From positions 495,613,007 through 495,677,006 of the forward strand of contig CM054058.1 of NCBI GenBank assembly GCA_028641055.1: DNA of 64,000 bases. The letters run 5' to 3'. Position numbers and translations under genes: made by a program. The notes under the pieces are model-generated. The model saw nothing but the letters and a program-made list of their open reading frames with translations. It did no database searches and was not told the DNA's origin. Positions 32,577 to 45,285 of the stretch are shown in pieces (the first letter of the stretch is position 1; each line of letters begins with the position of its first letter). Source of the stretch: Alopecurus myosuroides (Eukaryota > Streptophyta > Magnoliopsida > Poales > Poaceae).

Positions 32577-35500
32577 CCGGCGTCGATCTCTGAAATTCGT
32601 TGAGCACCGCCGCCTCGGCACTCCCTCTAACCACCTAGCCCCGCGGAATCGCACCACCACCGTCTCCTCTACAGTTTGGACACCCGAACACCCCCGGAGT
32701 TCAACCATCTCGACGCCGCCATCGTCGACATCGCCTCCGGCCACCGTGGCGCCGATCTCTGAATCCACGCTGCTCGAGGTCGCTGCCGTGCTCGTCCATC
32801 CGCGCCAACCACGGGGATCGACCCGCCGCTTCTTCGTCGACCTCCTGGACATCCCCGTCGAGCTCGAGGGGGTCTGGCTAGTCGCCGCCGACCACGAGGA
32901 CGCCTCTGTCGCCGCCGTCGAACTACACCGCGCCTCTGCTTCCACCACGATCGCGGTGAGCACGCGTCCACCCCTCTCCTGGTTCCCCTCCGTAGCGCAC
33001 ACGATTACGCACGCAGCGCACCCGATCTGGACCCCAGCTGCTGCGAGCAACGACGAGGTCGCCGCCGGTAATCTTTCTGACGTGGTTCAGTTCCGTGCGG
33101 TCGTCAGTAAATTCAGAACAACGCGCAACACCTTAACCTCTCGGCAGCGCGGTACCTGTCAACGATCTGAAACTCACCGCAGTGGCAGAGTGCGGTTTGC
33201 GCTAACGTTTGGTCGTGGGTTCGATCCCCGCAGCGCCCACCCTTTTTGGGATTTTTCCTCCCCCGCGTCCATGGCCCACCTGTAAGCCACACAGTGGCCA
33301 CGCGCACACCACGCTGGCCAGTGGCTGTGGGTGGGTTAGTACGCGGTAACAAATGTTTTCTGCACATTTCTGTTTCCAAAACAATCCTTTTTAAATTGCC
33401 AATTGACCCCTAAATTTAAAACTTGAATAACTTTTAAACTATAACTCCAAATAATAAACTCTAAATATGTTTGTTGTTCCAAATTGAATTGTCTATCCAA
33501 ATAATCCATTTGTCTACTGTTTTGAAATTCCCAAATGCAATTCAAATTTTAATTCAAATAGTTCAATTGCAATTTGCTAAAATTCATAACTAATTCATTG
33601 TTAATCCAATAAATGCAAATAAAATATGTTTTCCATGCTATTTTAAATAACCTTTTCAAATATAACTTTTGTTTCATGGTTTGAATAATTTAAATTGCCT
33701 AAATAATCTAAACCTTGTTCAATTCATTTAAATATTGCTAAAATCATAACTTGCTCACAATAAAATATTTTTGAACATGCAAAATATGTTTTCAAACCAT
33801 CAAAGTATCAACTTTTCAAATGTGAGTTTGAATTTATGTTTTGAACAAATAAAATTCCATTAAAATTCATGCTTGTTTTAAATTCATTTAAAACTTGTTT
33901 AATATTGTTAAGTCATAATAAGTTCATCCCAACTCATATTTCAAAATTTGAAACATGTAATCCAACTAAAACTTGATGTTCTTTTCAAATATAAATTTTG
34001 TTAATTGTTTTGCACACTTAACTTGATGAAAACAACAAATACTTGTGTGACATGTTTAAGTAACCAAACTTTCCAAAACTTAACAAATAACTTCCACACT
34101 TGTTAACCTCCTTTTCACTTGCATCTATTATTGTTATTCACTGTTATTTTTTTGTTGTCATCATGCATGCATCATGATAAGCAAACTTTCACATGTCAAT
34201 CAATTATAGATCATTTACTTCCACTTAATGCCTGGACCTTTTCCATATGCAATCCATTTGCATAGGGGTCCATTTAAATTGTGTCACTTCATCAACTAGT
34301 TTATTTTGATGCAACCATTAACTTGACATGCATCATCTTTGATTGTGCACAATGCCATGATAATGATTGTTTATATTTCTGCCTTGTTTGTTTGCTTCTT
34401 CTCGGATAAACGACGACGTTGAGACCGACGATACTTACGACACCCCTTCTAAGGAGTTAGCTCAGTACCAGGCTACTGGGTTTGCAGGCAAGTTATCACT
34501 CACATGAACCATCGTGTTCCTTTCAACATTGGTTACCGATACTTTCCGTTGTCTATTCTGCTAGCCCTATGATTAGTTGCTTCTGTTACGAACCTATCAC
34601 ATGTATCCTTTACCCCTGATATTGCCTCACCTCCATACCTATAACCATTGTTTGAGCCGTGTCTTACTAGCATGCGTAGGGTTGTTTTGCTCGAGTCTGT
34701 TACCCATTACTTCCTGTTACTATTTCATTACGTTCTGGGGGCTCGATGTTTAATCAATCAATCATGCTAATATTATTGTTAAATAATAATTTGATGATAA
34801 GGCACCGGCAGGAGGCCCAGGGTGGTTTTGAGGCCTGCTAGTGTCGACCCTAATAGGAAAAGGGTCTTGTCTACTGATCCATGATGAGCGCACTAACCGC
34901 ATGTGGGAAGCGAGTATGGGCGCCCCCCTCAATTTGATTCGATTCGCATCTCGTCCAAATCGCCACACGTAGTTCGGGCTTTCCATTTGCTGCATGCATG
35001 ATCTTGCGAGCCAAGGCCAAGGTGGAACTTTTGTAGTCGGTATTTAGGGCGGCGTGGTCTTCCAGTGCTATGAGGGTCCCCTTTTCTTCGTGGGGCTCGA
35101 TTAGCCGCGCACGTACAGCACGTGGTGCTTTGGGCTTGATGCGAAGAAGAGTTGAATTGTGTTGAGTACCTCGCTTGGTGGGTTTGATTCCCGTCTGGCG
35201 GGTTATTCTTACGTGTACGGCCAAATTGGTGCAACCCTGCAGGGATAATCTTCTCGAGAAGTCGTGTTTTCCGCGGTTATGGATTACTTGGTGAAAGTAC
35301 TGGCTAACAAGTACTCAGGACAACTTAAACCTAATGATTAACAACCTTACACCCAATGATTAACAACTTGACTAGTAATAGGCTTATTGACACAATAATC
35401 TGAACCATCATAATTTCAACTGTGTGAGTTATCCTCGGATTGCTTCTTTGGATAAGGGGCGAGATCCAGGATGGGTTTGTTTGGAGTTAGTTATAGTTGG

Positions 35501-36252
35501 TTCCGATACGCGATCTTATCTCTTTTCTGTTAGCCGGAGGTTGTAGTGTTTCTGTAGTTGGTTAGCGCAGCCAGTTGCAGCATCTTTTATATCCCCTTTC
35601 TTCCGTTGAACCCAAGGCATCTGTGCTTGGTGTTGACGGGCTACACTTTGGTGAACTGTGAGTCTTGCTTGCCAGTACGTTTATGTACTGACCCCTTTGG
35701 GGCTGTGGTTTCCGCAGACGACGTTTCCGAGGATCTACATGGTGGCTACTACGTGAAGTTTGACGAGACTGCTGACGAGTAGATAGCGGACCCGGGCAGG
35801 ATCCGAGACTTCGTGGATGGGCTCCGTCTTTTCGTTTCCGGCCTCTTAGGCCTATTTGTTTCTTGTCTGTACTCAGACATTTTGAATGCTTCCGCTGTGA
35901 TGTAATGATGTATTGTTGGGACATGTGTCCTCTGAATTATTGTATTTGCTATCTCTGCTCTAATGAGAGCTATTTGCAACTTATTTCAATCTTTTGTGTC
36001 GTAGAGATTTGTTGTGATATCAGTTGTTCAACGCCGTTGACGTACCATGTGTGTATGGTTTGAAGTACGTCAATGGAAGTGTCCTGATTTCTATGGGATA
36101 GTTTACGTCGACGCTGAACAGATAGTGGTTGGTTGTCACACATACGTGTGTTGGCCTACTCGTAAGAGGACGCGGGTGCCGATAAGCCCCGTAATCCAAT
36201 CTACTACTGTTCAACGGAACGGCGAGTATCCTTTAGAAGTCCGGGTGCGACA
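32577..36252 (+). repeat. 3' LTR of element B, right part
   Basis: It continues the LTR after the CACTA and its second TCA copy, aligned with 12419-16104. It holds a second copy of the exon-like frame (32746-32955), the tRNA-like unit (33183-33246) and the acidic exons (about 34412-34489, then 35719-35782). In this copy the first acidic exon is open (GCT CAG), where the 5' LTR copy has a TAG near 14313. It ends at 36252, followed by the TSD ATGTT. Confidence 0.93.
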
Positions 36253-36257
36253 ATGTT

Positions 36258-36473
36258 GTTTATTATTAGTTTGTTGGCATCTCTTGATGGTTTGCATAAC
36301 TGCTAGGTGACTTTTATCTTGCATACATCTTATTATGAATTGCCTCAACACTTGATTGTATAGTGAGTATATTTACATCATATAAAACAAATGTGTTCGT
36401 AAGAGTCTTTTATCACACTCGGTTGTCACTGAATTGCTTGAGGACAAGCAATAACCTAAGCTTGAGGGGAAGT
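36258..36473 (+). mobile_element. Internal region of element H (part 3) with polypurine tract
   Basis: The last internal segment of the outer element, non-coding. Near its end 'cttgaggacaagcaa' and TGAGGGGAAG (36463-36472) form the polypurine tract typical of Athila-like grass elements, directly before TGATACG at 36474. Confidence 0.75.
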
Positions 36474-37104
36474 TGATACGTCCAAAGCGTATCTCCTTTT
36501 CCGAAAACTTTTCTTATCGTTTTCCTCTAAACTTGTGAGTTTTGGATACCACTAACACGGACTAACGCTGTTTTCAGCAGAATTACATTGGTGTCTCGTT
36601 TTTGTGCGAAAAAATCAACTTTCGGGGAAATGCCCAGAAAAGATCCCGGCGACCTTAAAACACCTTAAGACCCCCCGAAGCCAGAAGGAGTCCCAGAGAG
36701 GGGCCAGGAGGGGGCCACACCACCCCTGGGAGCCCCTGATACATCTCCAACGTATCTATAAATGCTGATGCTCCGTGATGATATTGTGCCAATTGCTACA
36801 TGTTTTCTCCCTTATTTATAGCATTTTTACACGTTTTCCGGGACTAACCTATTAACAAGATGCCAAGTGTCAGTTTCTTGTTTTCTGCTGTTTTTTATTT
36901 CAGAAAAGTTGTTCTGGAAATATTCTCGGAATTTGACCCCACGAAAGCCAAAAGTCGTAGAAGTCCCGGAAGATTCCAGAAGACCCGAAGAGCCCCGGAG
37001 GGGGCCACAAGGTGGCCACACCATGGGGTGGCGCGGGTCCCCCCCGACCGTGCCACCTAGGGGTGTGGGCCCCCTGGCCACCCCCTGGCATCGCCCTTTC
37101 GCCC

Positions 37105-37111
37105 ATATATA
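37105..37111 (+). promoter_or_regulatory. TATA box of the C 5' LTR
   Basis: ATATATA in 'gcccatatatactcctcgag' lies just upstream of the gene-like leader. The truncated 3' LTR has 'caatataaac' at the equivalent place near 57193. Confidence 0.5.
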
Positions 37112-38044
37112 CTCCTCGAGGCGTAAACCCTAAATATATTGAGATTTTCCACAAAATACATCCGTAGCTCCACCGCCGCTGCCGACAAGTTTCGGAAAAC
37201 AAATCTCTGTTCTGGCACCCTGCCGGGACGGGAAAGTGCCCCCGGAACCCATCTCCATCGACTCTATCGCCATCTCCATCGCTGTTGTTGTCTCCTATAA
37301 TGAGGAGGGAGTAGTTCTCCCCCGAGGCTGAGGGCTCTACCGGTAGCTATGTAGTTCATCTCTCTCTCCCATGGTGTGATCTATATGTTTTCATGAGCTT
37401 TGTAATCTATTTGAATTCGTAGATGTTACTCTTCATCTTTTGCTACTCAAGTGCTTTATTAATATGAACTTTGCAGTCACTTTGATCATGGTGTGAATGT
37501 GATAGTGTGCACGTCTGATGTCTAGGTTGAGACTCTAAGTGCAGAGTGTGTAGCTAGTGGCAAGCCTTCTTCCCCACGAGGGTGACTCGAGGGTTTATAT
37601 CGAACTCTTGGGGAGCCAGTATTTCAGCAGTTGTCTTCCAAGCTTCCTCCAAGATCCTGCAAACAAATAGAGAGTTTTGTGCCCTCAACCTCACCAAGTG
37701 GTTGTCAAGCACAAGGTGTGAGACTTCTAAATTGCAATGCAAAACTGAAAGTAAATGTGCAATAATTAAATATACTACTAAATGCAAATGAGAAAATAAA
37801 TATGCAATGGATTGTTTTTGTATTTTTGTGATGCAAGTGGTGATGGAGATAATGTAAATTCGAATATGAGATGCAAGTAAAGTAAAGTGCAAGTAAAGTA
37901 AATTGCAGCAAAGTAACTAGAGTGTTTTCTTATAATTAAAATAGGACCGGGGTTCATGGTTTCACACTTGCATTCTCTCAAATAAAGTGGTAGACGGTGG
38001 ACATAAAAAATTACATGTGAGATTACAATAACATGTTTAAGATT

Positions 38045-39476
38045 GACTACTAGGAAAACAGCTATAGGTGGAATCTGAAAAAAGATACCCGTGACGCACC
38101 AAATGCTCAGTGCGTCACGGCTATGTACCCGTGGCGCACCAAACGGTGAAGGGCCTCGGTGCGTCACGCCTAAGGGCATACCCGTGACGCACCAAACAAA
38201 CAGTGCGTCACGGCTATAGGTGGGTGTTCGGTGGATACCATAGCCGTGACGCACCATATGTTTGGTGCGTCACGGGTATTGCAATAGCCGTGACACACCA
38301 AACATATGGTGCGTCACGGCTATGGTATCCACCGAAATTTTCCCTCCACACCCCACCCCTCCGGGACCGCCTTTCTAGTTTTGTCACGGAAGAGTTCCAT
38401 GTCTAAAAATCATCAAAAAATAAATTCCTTATAGATGCACGGAGAGTTTAAGGTATACTTTTTAAACAAATTTTGAAGTACGTATTTCGACTTTCTGAGC
38501 AAAAGTTCGTTAAAAAAAAGTAAAATGGGCATAACTTTTGCATACGATGTCGGAATTTAAAGTTCAATATACCAACGGAAACTAGAGAAAAAAAGGAATC
38601 CAACCTCACTCGCCTTCGGACTATGAGCCTTTTTTAGATTCTCCAAATTCCGAAAGGAAAAAAAGTTATGGTCGTTTGAAGATTTTTGACTAGAAAATAA
38701 AAAAATAAAAAAGATAGGCGTGACGCACCACATGTATGGTGCGTCACAGCTAAGTAAGATAGGCGCGACGCACCACATGTATGGTGCGTCACGGCTAAGT
38801 CTGGGCTGAAATTTTCGAATTTCGAACCCGGGAGAGGCCACACACCTATATATACCTCCTCCTTCCTCCACTCTTCTCCATTCCCTTCTCATTTCTTCTT
38901 TTCTCCTTCCTCCACTCTCCACTCTCCATTCTCTCTTCTCCTTTCCTCCTCCTACCACCACCACCACCACCTCACATCCACTCCGACGACCACCACCACC
39001 ACCACCTCACCTCCTCTCCGGCGACCACCTCTACTCCGGCGACCACCTCTACTCCGGCGACCACCTCCTCTCCGGCGGCCTCCTCCTCTCCGGCGTCCTC
39101 CTCCACTACCACGACCACCTCCACTCCGGCGACCACCTTTTCTCCGGCAGCCATCTCCACTCCGGCGGCCTCTCTGTTTTTCGTTTTTCAAAATTTCAAA
39201 ATTTTGGGCGGCCAGATCTGGATCTGTCCTGCTTTTTTTTAAAGTTCGAAATCAATAGCCGTGACGCACCGTCCATGAGGTGCGCCACGGGTAACTAAAG
39301 ATAGTCGTGACGCACCAAACAGGCGGTGCGCCACGGGTAAACGAGATAGCCGTGACGCACCAAAAATAGGTGCGTCACGGCTATTTTAATAGGCGCGGCG
39401 TGATAGCCGTGACGCACCATGGTGCGTCACGGGTATGAAATTTGGTGCGTCGCGGCTAAATGTTTTCCTAGTAGTG
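38045..39476 (+). mobile_element. Small non-autonomous CACTA transposon, 1432 bp
   Basis: The TSD is ATT at 38042-38044 and 39477-39479, with the empty site at 52591-52593 in the other D LTR. The right end, read inward, is CACTACTAGGAAAACA. The left end reads GACTACTAGGAAAACA, so the first base is changed. Subterminal units CCGTGACGCACC and GGTGCGTCACGG face each other at both ends. It has no transposase. The middle has a TATA-like CTATATATA (38846-38854), a CT-rich leader-like run and a (CACCACCTC/TCCGGCGAC)n low-complexity stretch (38950-39170) whose minus-strand frames are not genes. Confidence 0.93.
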
Positions 39477-40045
39477 ATTGAGGACTTTCATATGGGCATC
39501 ACGTCCTAGCATAGAGATCTCTACGGTCATATTGATCCCTCTTATACTCCACCAAGATGCGAAATAAATCATAACACCTCGACAATTAAGGAAAAACCAG
39601 AGTATAGCTTTAAGCAATGTGACATGAAGTTGAATTAAGAACTTGCTAGATTTAGTCATGGAGATTTATTAGTGTCACTTCAAATCCCCGGTAACAAGGT
39701 ACTCCTTTTTATCCCTAGTGAGGTAACTAAGAAAGGTTTAACAAAACCTAAGTGGATCGCTGAACTTCTGTCACTTTCACAGCACTAGCCACCCCCCGTT
39801 ACTCCAACTAATGCACCCATCACCCCACACACGCTCTCAAGAACTAGATTGATCAAAGCTAGCAAATAAGAACGGGGTACATAAGATACATCTACTCCAA
39901 TAACTCAAGAGAAACAATTGCAATCTCAGATTCAATAACTCATAGAAAAGATCCACCACATAGGAATTACAACGGTGCCCGTAATCATGTGAGGCAGCTC
40001 ATACGGATCTAATTAGTGAAGCACATAGAGAGAGAGATACAAGTG

Positions 40046-41214
40046 TGATGACTCCCAAGTGCAGGAGATCAATTGTAGTACCTTTCGATAAGTATTTGAG
40101 TGTCGAACCCACGAGGAGCTGAAGGTAAGCTATCTATTCTCTAAAGCCCTATAACCCTCTTATATGGCTGTTTATGCAAAGCAATAAGTTTGACTAAAAG
40201 GAACTAACTAATTAAAACATAATGATCTACAACCCCTTATGATGGATCATGTGGCCAAGTAAATGACTGCACAAGATTGATTAAGACATAAAGTCCCACC
40301 ATAGCCTTACGTTCTAAGGTCCCCTATATATATCCCCCAATAACTTAACTTTGTGGCTCGGTCTCAGGTTACTGTCACTCCCAAGTCACCACCACTCCAT
40401 TATGCTACCGGTGATCACCTTACATGCATTTCCCAACATATGCGTGCACTCATATATTGTACATAAAGACAATCATAGAAGATAACAAACTTGTATGCTA
40501 CCAATCAACAAACTATTTCACCATTGCCAAGAACAATTCACTACTCAAACATAGACGGGGAGACACAATACATCAAGGGAATATAGTATTGCATCATACA
40601 TCGTGTTTGCCAAGAGATTACAGTGGAGAGATGGAGCTGATCTTGCTGTACATGTTGATGATGAACACGCCGGAGGGGGGTGGAGCCCTCCGGGGGTGAT
40701 CCCAGCGGCGTTTCCCCCCTCCGATCTTCTCCGGCGGCAGCCTTCTGTCTCTCTGTTTCGTGGTTTCGTCTCTCGGCGCCGCCTCCTTCTTGAAAAGGCC
40801 AGGGGACCTTTATATAGTCGTTTTTAGGTCACGAGACACTCGGGAGAAGAAAGATCGACGGCATCGGAGCCACGGGGGCAAAAAGGGGGCCCACACGCGG
40901 CCAAGGAATCTGGCCGCGTGGAGGGTCCTCTTTTCCACCTGGTTGGCCTTTTGGCCCTCTACTTTGGCCCATGGTCTTCGTCTCGAAAATTATGAACCGT
41001 GCTCTTTGGCCTTGCCCTTTTTGGAGTCCCGAAGCTCCCGGAAAGTCTGAAACACTAAAAAGTACGTTTTCTGGAAAAATAGGGTTAGAACCAAAAGAAG
41101 GGGGATTGTTCAGAAAATCCCCCAAATAATTATAAAACATGAATATAAGTGGCTAATATGTAGGAAAAACAAGTGATAACATGCAAAGTTCATGTATGTA
41201 TTTTACATGCATCA
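40046..41214 (-). repeat. 3' LTR of element E
   Basis: It aligns with 45286-46710 except for a deletion of about 256 bp near 40217. On the - strand it keeps a TATA box (CTATATAAAGG, about 40817-40807) and a 10-bp palindrome (40894-40920). Confidence 0.9.
40894..40920. other. Conserved LTR hairpin CACGCGGCCA/TGGCCGCGTG
   Basis: A perfect 10-bp stem with a 7-base loop (aggaatc), about 80 bases inside the LTR transcript from the TATA box. It is repeated at 46390-46416 (E, 5' LTR), 46993-47019 (D, one mismatch) and 53445-53471 (D, perfect), although the surrounding LTR sequences of D and E differ. Confidence 0.75.
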
Positions 41215-44200
41215 ACATCCCGAAGATTAACCCATGCTCGTCCTCGAGTATGAAGGTGATAAAACTAACATGGACTTTGCATATTGAAACAATCATGGGA
41301 TATCAAGGAGTATTATTCATGCTACATATAATTAAATGATTAATACTAGAAATGAGTAGCAATATACAATTCATGTTGTAAGAAATATCAAATATGCAAG
41401 CAAAGATGCTTCATGAAAGTTCACAAAGTGTATAATGAAATAAAAGCACTATGGACCAAATGCATACACAAAATGAAAAATAAAATCCTATATTGGTCAA
41501 AGAATAGCATAATGGAAAATAGAAAATATGGTGGACACTTTGGAGAAAATTGAGTAGAGGTAAAACATGATCAAGTCTTATTTAGCCTCTAAATTATTCA
41601 ACTAAAATTACTAATTGAAATGTGGTATCCATTGATCTAGGAGTCTCATTGCCCCTTTATCACTAGCATCTTATATGGTGAATGTTGAAGTAATGTGAAT
41701 GACAAGGTGGTTTAAAGCCTCATGCCCCGTGAGTGTGAAAACCTACTCCATGATTACTCAACTTAAGATTCCTAATAAGCTTTGTACAATCATAATAAGT
41801 ATTAATGACATCATAGAGAACCGCAAAGAGGTCCCTCTTGCCCCATGACATGGAAACAAGCCCATGTCACAATGACAAGACAAACAAACGGAGTAGACTC
41901 ATCATCCTTTTTATTTTCATTCACTATTATGCATAGCTTCTTATTTTATTGTAGGATGTGTTGTAGAGTCACTCAAGCTGTAAGTAAATTTCCACCATGA
42001 TAGAGCATGGCTTGGGTTAGCGGCCCAATGCGTTTCTCTAGTCATATAGATACTTACTCATCAAAACTTACTATTCCTCTATTTCATTTTGGCATGGCAG
42101 GAGTCCAAAAACAAAAGTACATGATATCAACCAAATGTAAATTTTTGTGCAATGTTGAAAGCTTTCCGGTGATACATGTTTATAGCTATCTCCCAACCAC
42201 ACACTTGTCAAACGCAAAACTTGTGGCTCCCATTATTGGGTCATGTTTATTAGGTGCATAAAAAGTAAAGTGTGCCTTCAAAAGTTCGTGAGAGTCCTAT
42301 CCCAAGTTCAACCCATGACAATTAATAAAATGAATATCTTAATTTAGAACATAAATAACACAATAACATGGTGAACATACTCAGAATAGCAATGAAGCTA
42401 ATGGGAAGATATGGTGGACTCACTGGAAATACTTGGCTAAGGAGTGTTGGAAACAAGTTTTTACTTGTTGGAATTTTTAAATTTTTGGCTAGCAAAAGGG
42501 AGATAGTTGACCAGCTACTATGCATGCATATGTCCATAGAACTACTCATTTCATGACAAACTAAATAAACCAGCAATTAACATCAAGGACATGAATAAGA
42601 GATAGCTCAAGACAACATTATTGCAAATTTCTACACATAAAAAGCCTATAAATCATGCAAACATATGTAGCTCTTCAAATCAACCATGGCATCCCTATTC
42701 CAAGTCATAATACTAGCATCCAATACATTCCAACCCCAAACTCCAGTAGCTCAATCTCATATAAAATGATGGGTGTGGTCTTATCAAAACAAAAATAAAA
42801 ATAAAAACTAGACGCTTCAAGTCTCTACGATAAATGCTTTGCTTAGAAAAACAGAAACTAGACGTGTGCTAACCAAAAGAGTGTAGCTTCAGTGGGGTGT
42901 TCATCACATCCCCAAGATTATGGCTTTCACCATTCTTGGATGTCTTGAGGCGCAGCTCCTCTATTCCCTGTGAAAAAAACTCCACAAAACATGTTTCTCC
43001 CATTCATTTTCTGTGGGGTGAGATTAGCAAGGACAAACAAATCACATACTTGCTGTGCAAAATTCCGAATCAAATGCTCCATTAGATAGACAATAAGGTT
43101 CATTATGTTGTATGTTCACTCTCTTGCTTGAAATAATCATGGAAATTCGATTCCCAAGCCCAAAGAGTGCATAAAACAAAAGAAGGCAGAATCTGTCCAG
43201 AAAAGCAACAGCAGCAAAACGAACGTTTTTCCCTAAGCTAGACTCGTCAAAAAATTAAGCCAATTTTTGCGCTTAAAGAGGACGAAATTTGCAGAACATA
43301 CCAAAAAATTAGCTCAATCCGACATACCAATAAAAAACGTAAAATCATACGGTGAGCAGACTCGTGCTGAAACAGAAATTTCATGCACTAGGATAGCAAC
43401 TTATAAGTCCAAATGGGTTTGACTTGACTCTTTATTGAAAACTCCAGAAATAAAACAACAAAAACTAATCTCTTGAGATAGCAAGAGGACACTAGGAAAA
43501 TCCAAACAAAAACAACTGGGTTGCCTCCCGTAAAGCGCTTTCTTTATAGCCATATAGCTAGGCTTTACTTACTTAACATCATGATGGTTGGAGTGAGGTG
43601 GCTTGGCATCCCCAAGCTTGGATTCTTGTAATTATTTGATACATGTAGGGTGAGCCCAGGGGTACATCACCCAGCTTGATTGGTTGTCCCTCTTGATCTT
43701 TGTTCATCTCACTTAACTCTTCCTCCTGAAAAGTTCTTCTTACACAAATCTCAACATAAAACTTGATTAGAGGGGTTAGTGCCTCCATAAATAAAATCCA
43801 CATAGGTACAGCAAAGACACATAATGAGTTGATTCTAAATATTAACTACTGTTACTATAGTTGTGCATTTCTCCTTGATCAAAATAACCACACAAAACAC
43901 AAGTAATGAGAGCAATGCAAAATAAAGACATAATCTGCCAAAAACTGAACAGCCCGTAAAGAGTGAATTTTTAGAGGCACTTAAGTTGCTCAAATCAGAA
44001 AACTTAAAACTAATGAAATATGTAGTGATAACTAAATATTTCTGTCGTAAATTACCAGGTCAAAATTCCACTTTTGTGATTTTAAACATTTTTCACAGTG
44101 AAGTTCAGGAATCTGTTTTCTTGACAGCTAATTACTATTGTTTAATCCTATCTCTCATATAAGATTATTCTTGCCATTTAAGATGAGAAATAAGACAGAA

Positions 44201-44417
44201 ATGTGATGTTACAGTAGTGAACTAATATTTTTATTGTTTTTAGCTTTGTAAAACGTTTTAATGATAGAGACTTTGCAATGGTTTCATTGGCATGAACAAC
44301 ACATGTTCAAGGTCGACCCCAATTTCTCCATTACTCATCCTTCTCATTTACTTTCCCAAATTTTTTATAAAATGAAAATATTAAACTAAATGATACATAA
44401 CAGTAGGTAAAGGCATT
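41215..44417 (-). other. Non-coding internal region of E
   Basis: AT-rich. From 41215 to about 43570 it is nearly identical to 47324-49690 in element D, so the two share the 3' internal module. The remainder has no recognisable frame. No gene seen. Confidence 0.75.
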
Positions 44418-45185
44418 TTACATGTTGTAAAGACTTAAATGTGTGCTCAAACCGAATAGGAAATTAAAGCATAAGGAACACACCCAAAAAAAATTAAACA
44501 ATTTATTTTTAAGTCTAACCCATTTCCTATGCATTGGCATTTTGTAATGAAACAAATAAAAGAAGCACATAATAGCAAGCATAGAAAGGTATATCAAGTG
44601 CAACTTTAATACTTTCAACATAAAGAAGGGAAACTTAATATTGTTGAAATATGTGTAACCATGTTTCCCTCTCTCATAATAATTTTCAGTAGCATCATGA
44701 ATAGATTCAACAATATGAATATCATATAAAACATTCTTATCATGAGCCACATGCATAAAATAATCACTACTCTCCACATAAGTAAAATCCTCATTAGTGA
44801 TAGTGGGAGTCAAACATTCATAATTTTCATTGCAATCATCATATATAGGAGGCATAGTATCATCAAAGTGAATTTTCTCCTCCAAGCTTGGGGAACTAGA
44901 AATATCATGCTCATCAAAACCAACTTCCCCAAGCTTAAAACTTTCCATAGAATCAGCAAGTATATCATTTTTATCCTCAATAGTAGGGGGACTAAAAATA
45001 TCATATTCATCAAGACAAACTTCCCCAAGCTCAAGGTTTTCCTTAGCAATAAAGGTGTTCAAATAATTAGTACTACCACAAATATGATTGTTGTGCAAAT
45101 AATTTTTCAATTTCTCCTCAAACACTTCATGTCCTAATTCAAGGTAGATATTATACAGTTCTAAAATTGTTTGGTTGTTTTCCAT
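44418..45185 (-). CDS. Acidic membrane protein of element E, in the gag position
   Basis: About 255 codons, starting MENNQTILELYNIYLELGHE. I chose this Met because it aligns with the start of the homologue in C; another Met lies six codons upstream. The middle has acidic repeats (LGEVxxDEyDIfSpP, DDTMPPIYDD). A conserved block (YVESSDYFMHVAHDKN, then IHDATENYYERGKH) precedes NNIKFP. Two hydrophobic segments at the C-terminal end (around FFMLKVLKLHLIYLSMLAI and FNFFWVCSLCFNFLFG) flank a basic HRKWVRLK. There is no gag, zinc knuckle or protease motif. It is the first frame after the PBS, where gag is expected. Function unknown; a membrane location is inferred from hydrophobicity. Confidence 0.75.
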   Translation of the reverse strand: MENNQTILELYNIYLELGHEVFEEKLKNYLHNNHICGSTNYLNTFIAKENLELGEVCLDEYDIFSPPTIEDKNDILADSMESFKLGEVGFDEHDISSSPSLEEKIHFDDTMPPIYDDCNENYECLTPTITNEDFTYVESSDYFMHVAHDKNVLYDIHIVESIHDATENYYERGKHGYTYFNNIKFPFFMLKVLKLHLIYLSMLAIMCFFYLFHYKMPMHRKWVRLKNKLFNFFWVCSLCFNFLFGLSTHLSLYNM

Positions 45186-45256
45186 TTTATAATTTTTGTG
45201 CATTAGGTTTATATGTTAGTATGCAATGCAAACAAGAATAAAATCTTAGCACAACG

Positions 45257-45275
45257 CTCCCCGGCAACGGCGCCA
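45257..45275 (-). other. Primer-binding site of E
   Basis: On the - strand TGGCGCCGTTGCCGGGGAG lies ten bases inside the 5' LTR end at 45286. This is the type used by Athila-like elements, thought to pair with tRNA-Asp. Confidence 0.85.
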
Positions 45276-45285
45276 GAAAAGTGCT

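Larger units (their letters stand above)
10999..36252 (+). mobile_element. Element B: non-autonomous Tekay-like LTR retrotransposon, 3' LTR split by a CACTA
   Basis: The 5' LTR is 10999-16104, the internal region 16105-17039, and the 3' LTR 17040-18458 plus 32577-36252. The TSD ATGTT is at 10994-10998 and 36253-36257. After removal of the 14115-bp CACTA and its 3-bp duplication, the 3' LTR is 5095 bp against 5106 bp for the 5' LTR. PBS, PPT, LTR ends and the internal pol remnant are homologous to element A, but the first half of the LTR has diverged. The two are related families, not copies of one. Confidence 0.94.

Noticed and set aside
38952..39191. Minus-strand Gly/Arg frame in the small CACTA
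   Set aside because: It is the reverse of a trinucleotide-rich repeat and has no protein features.
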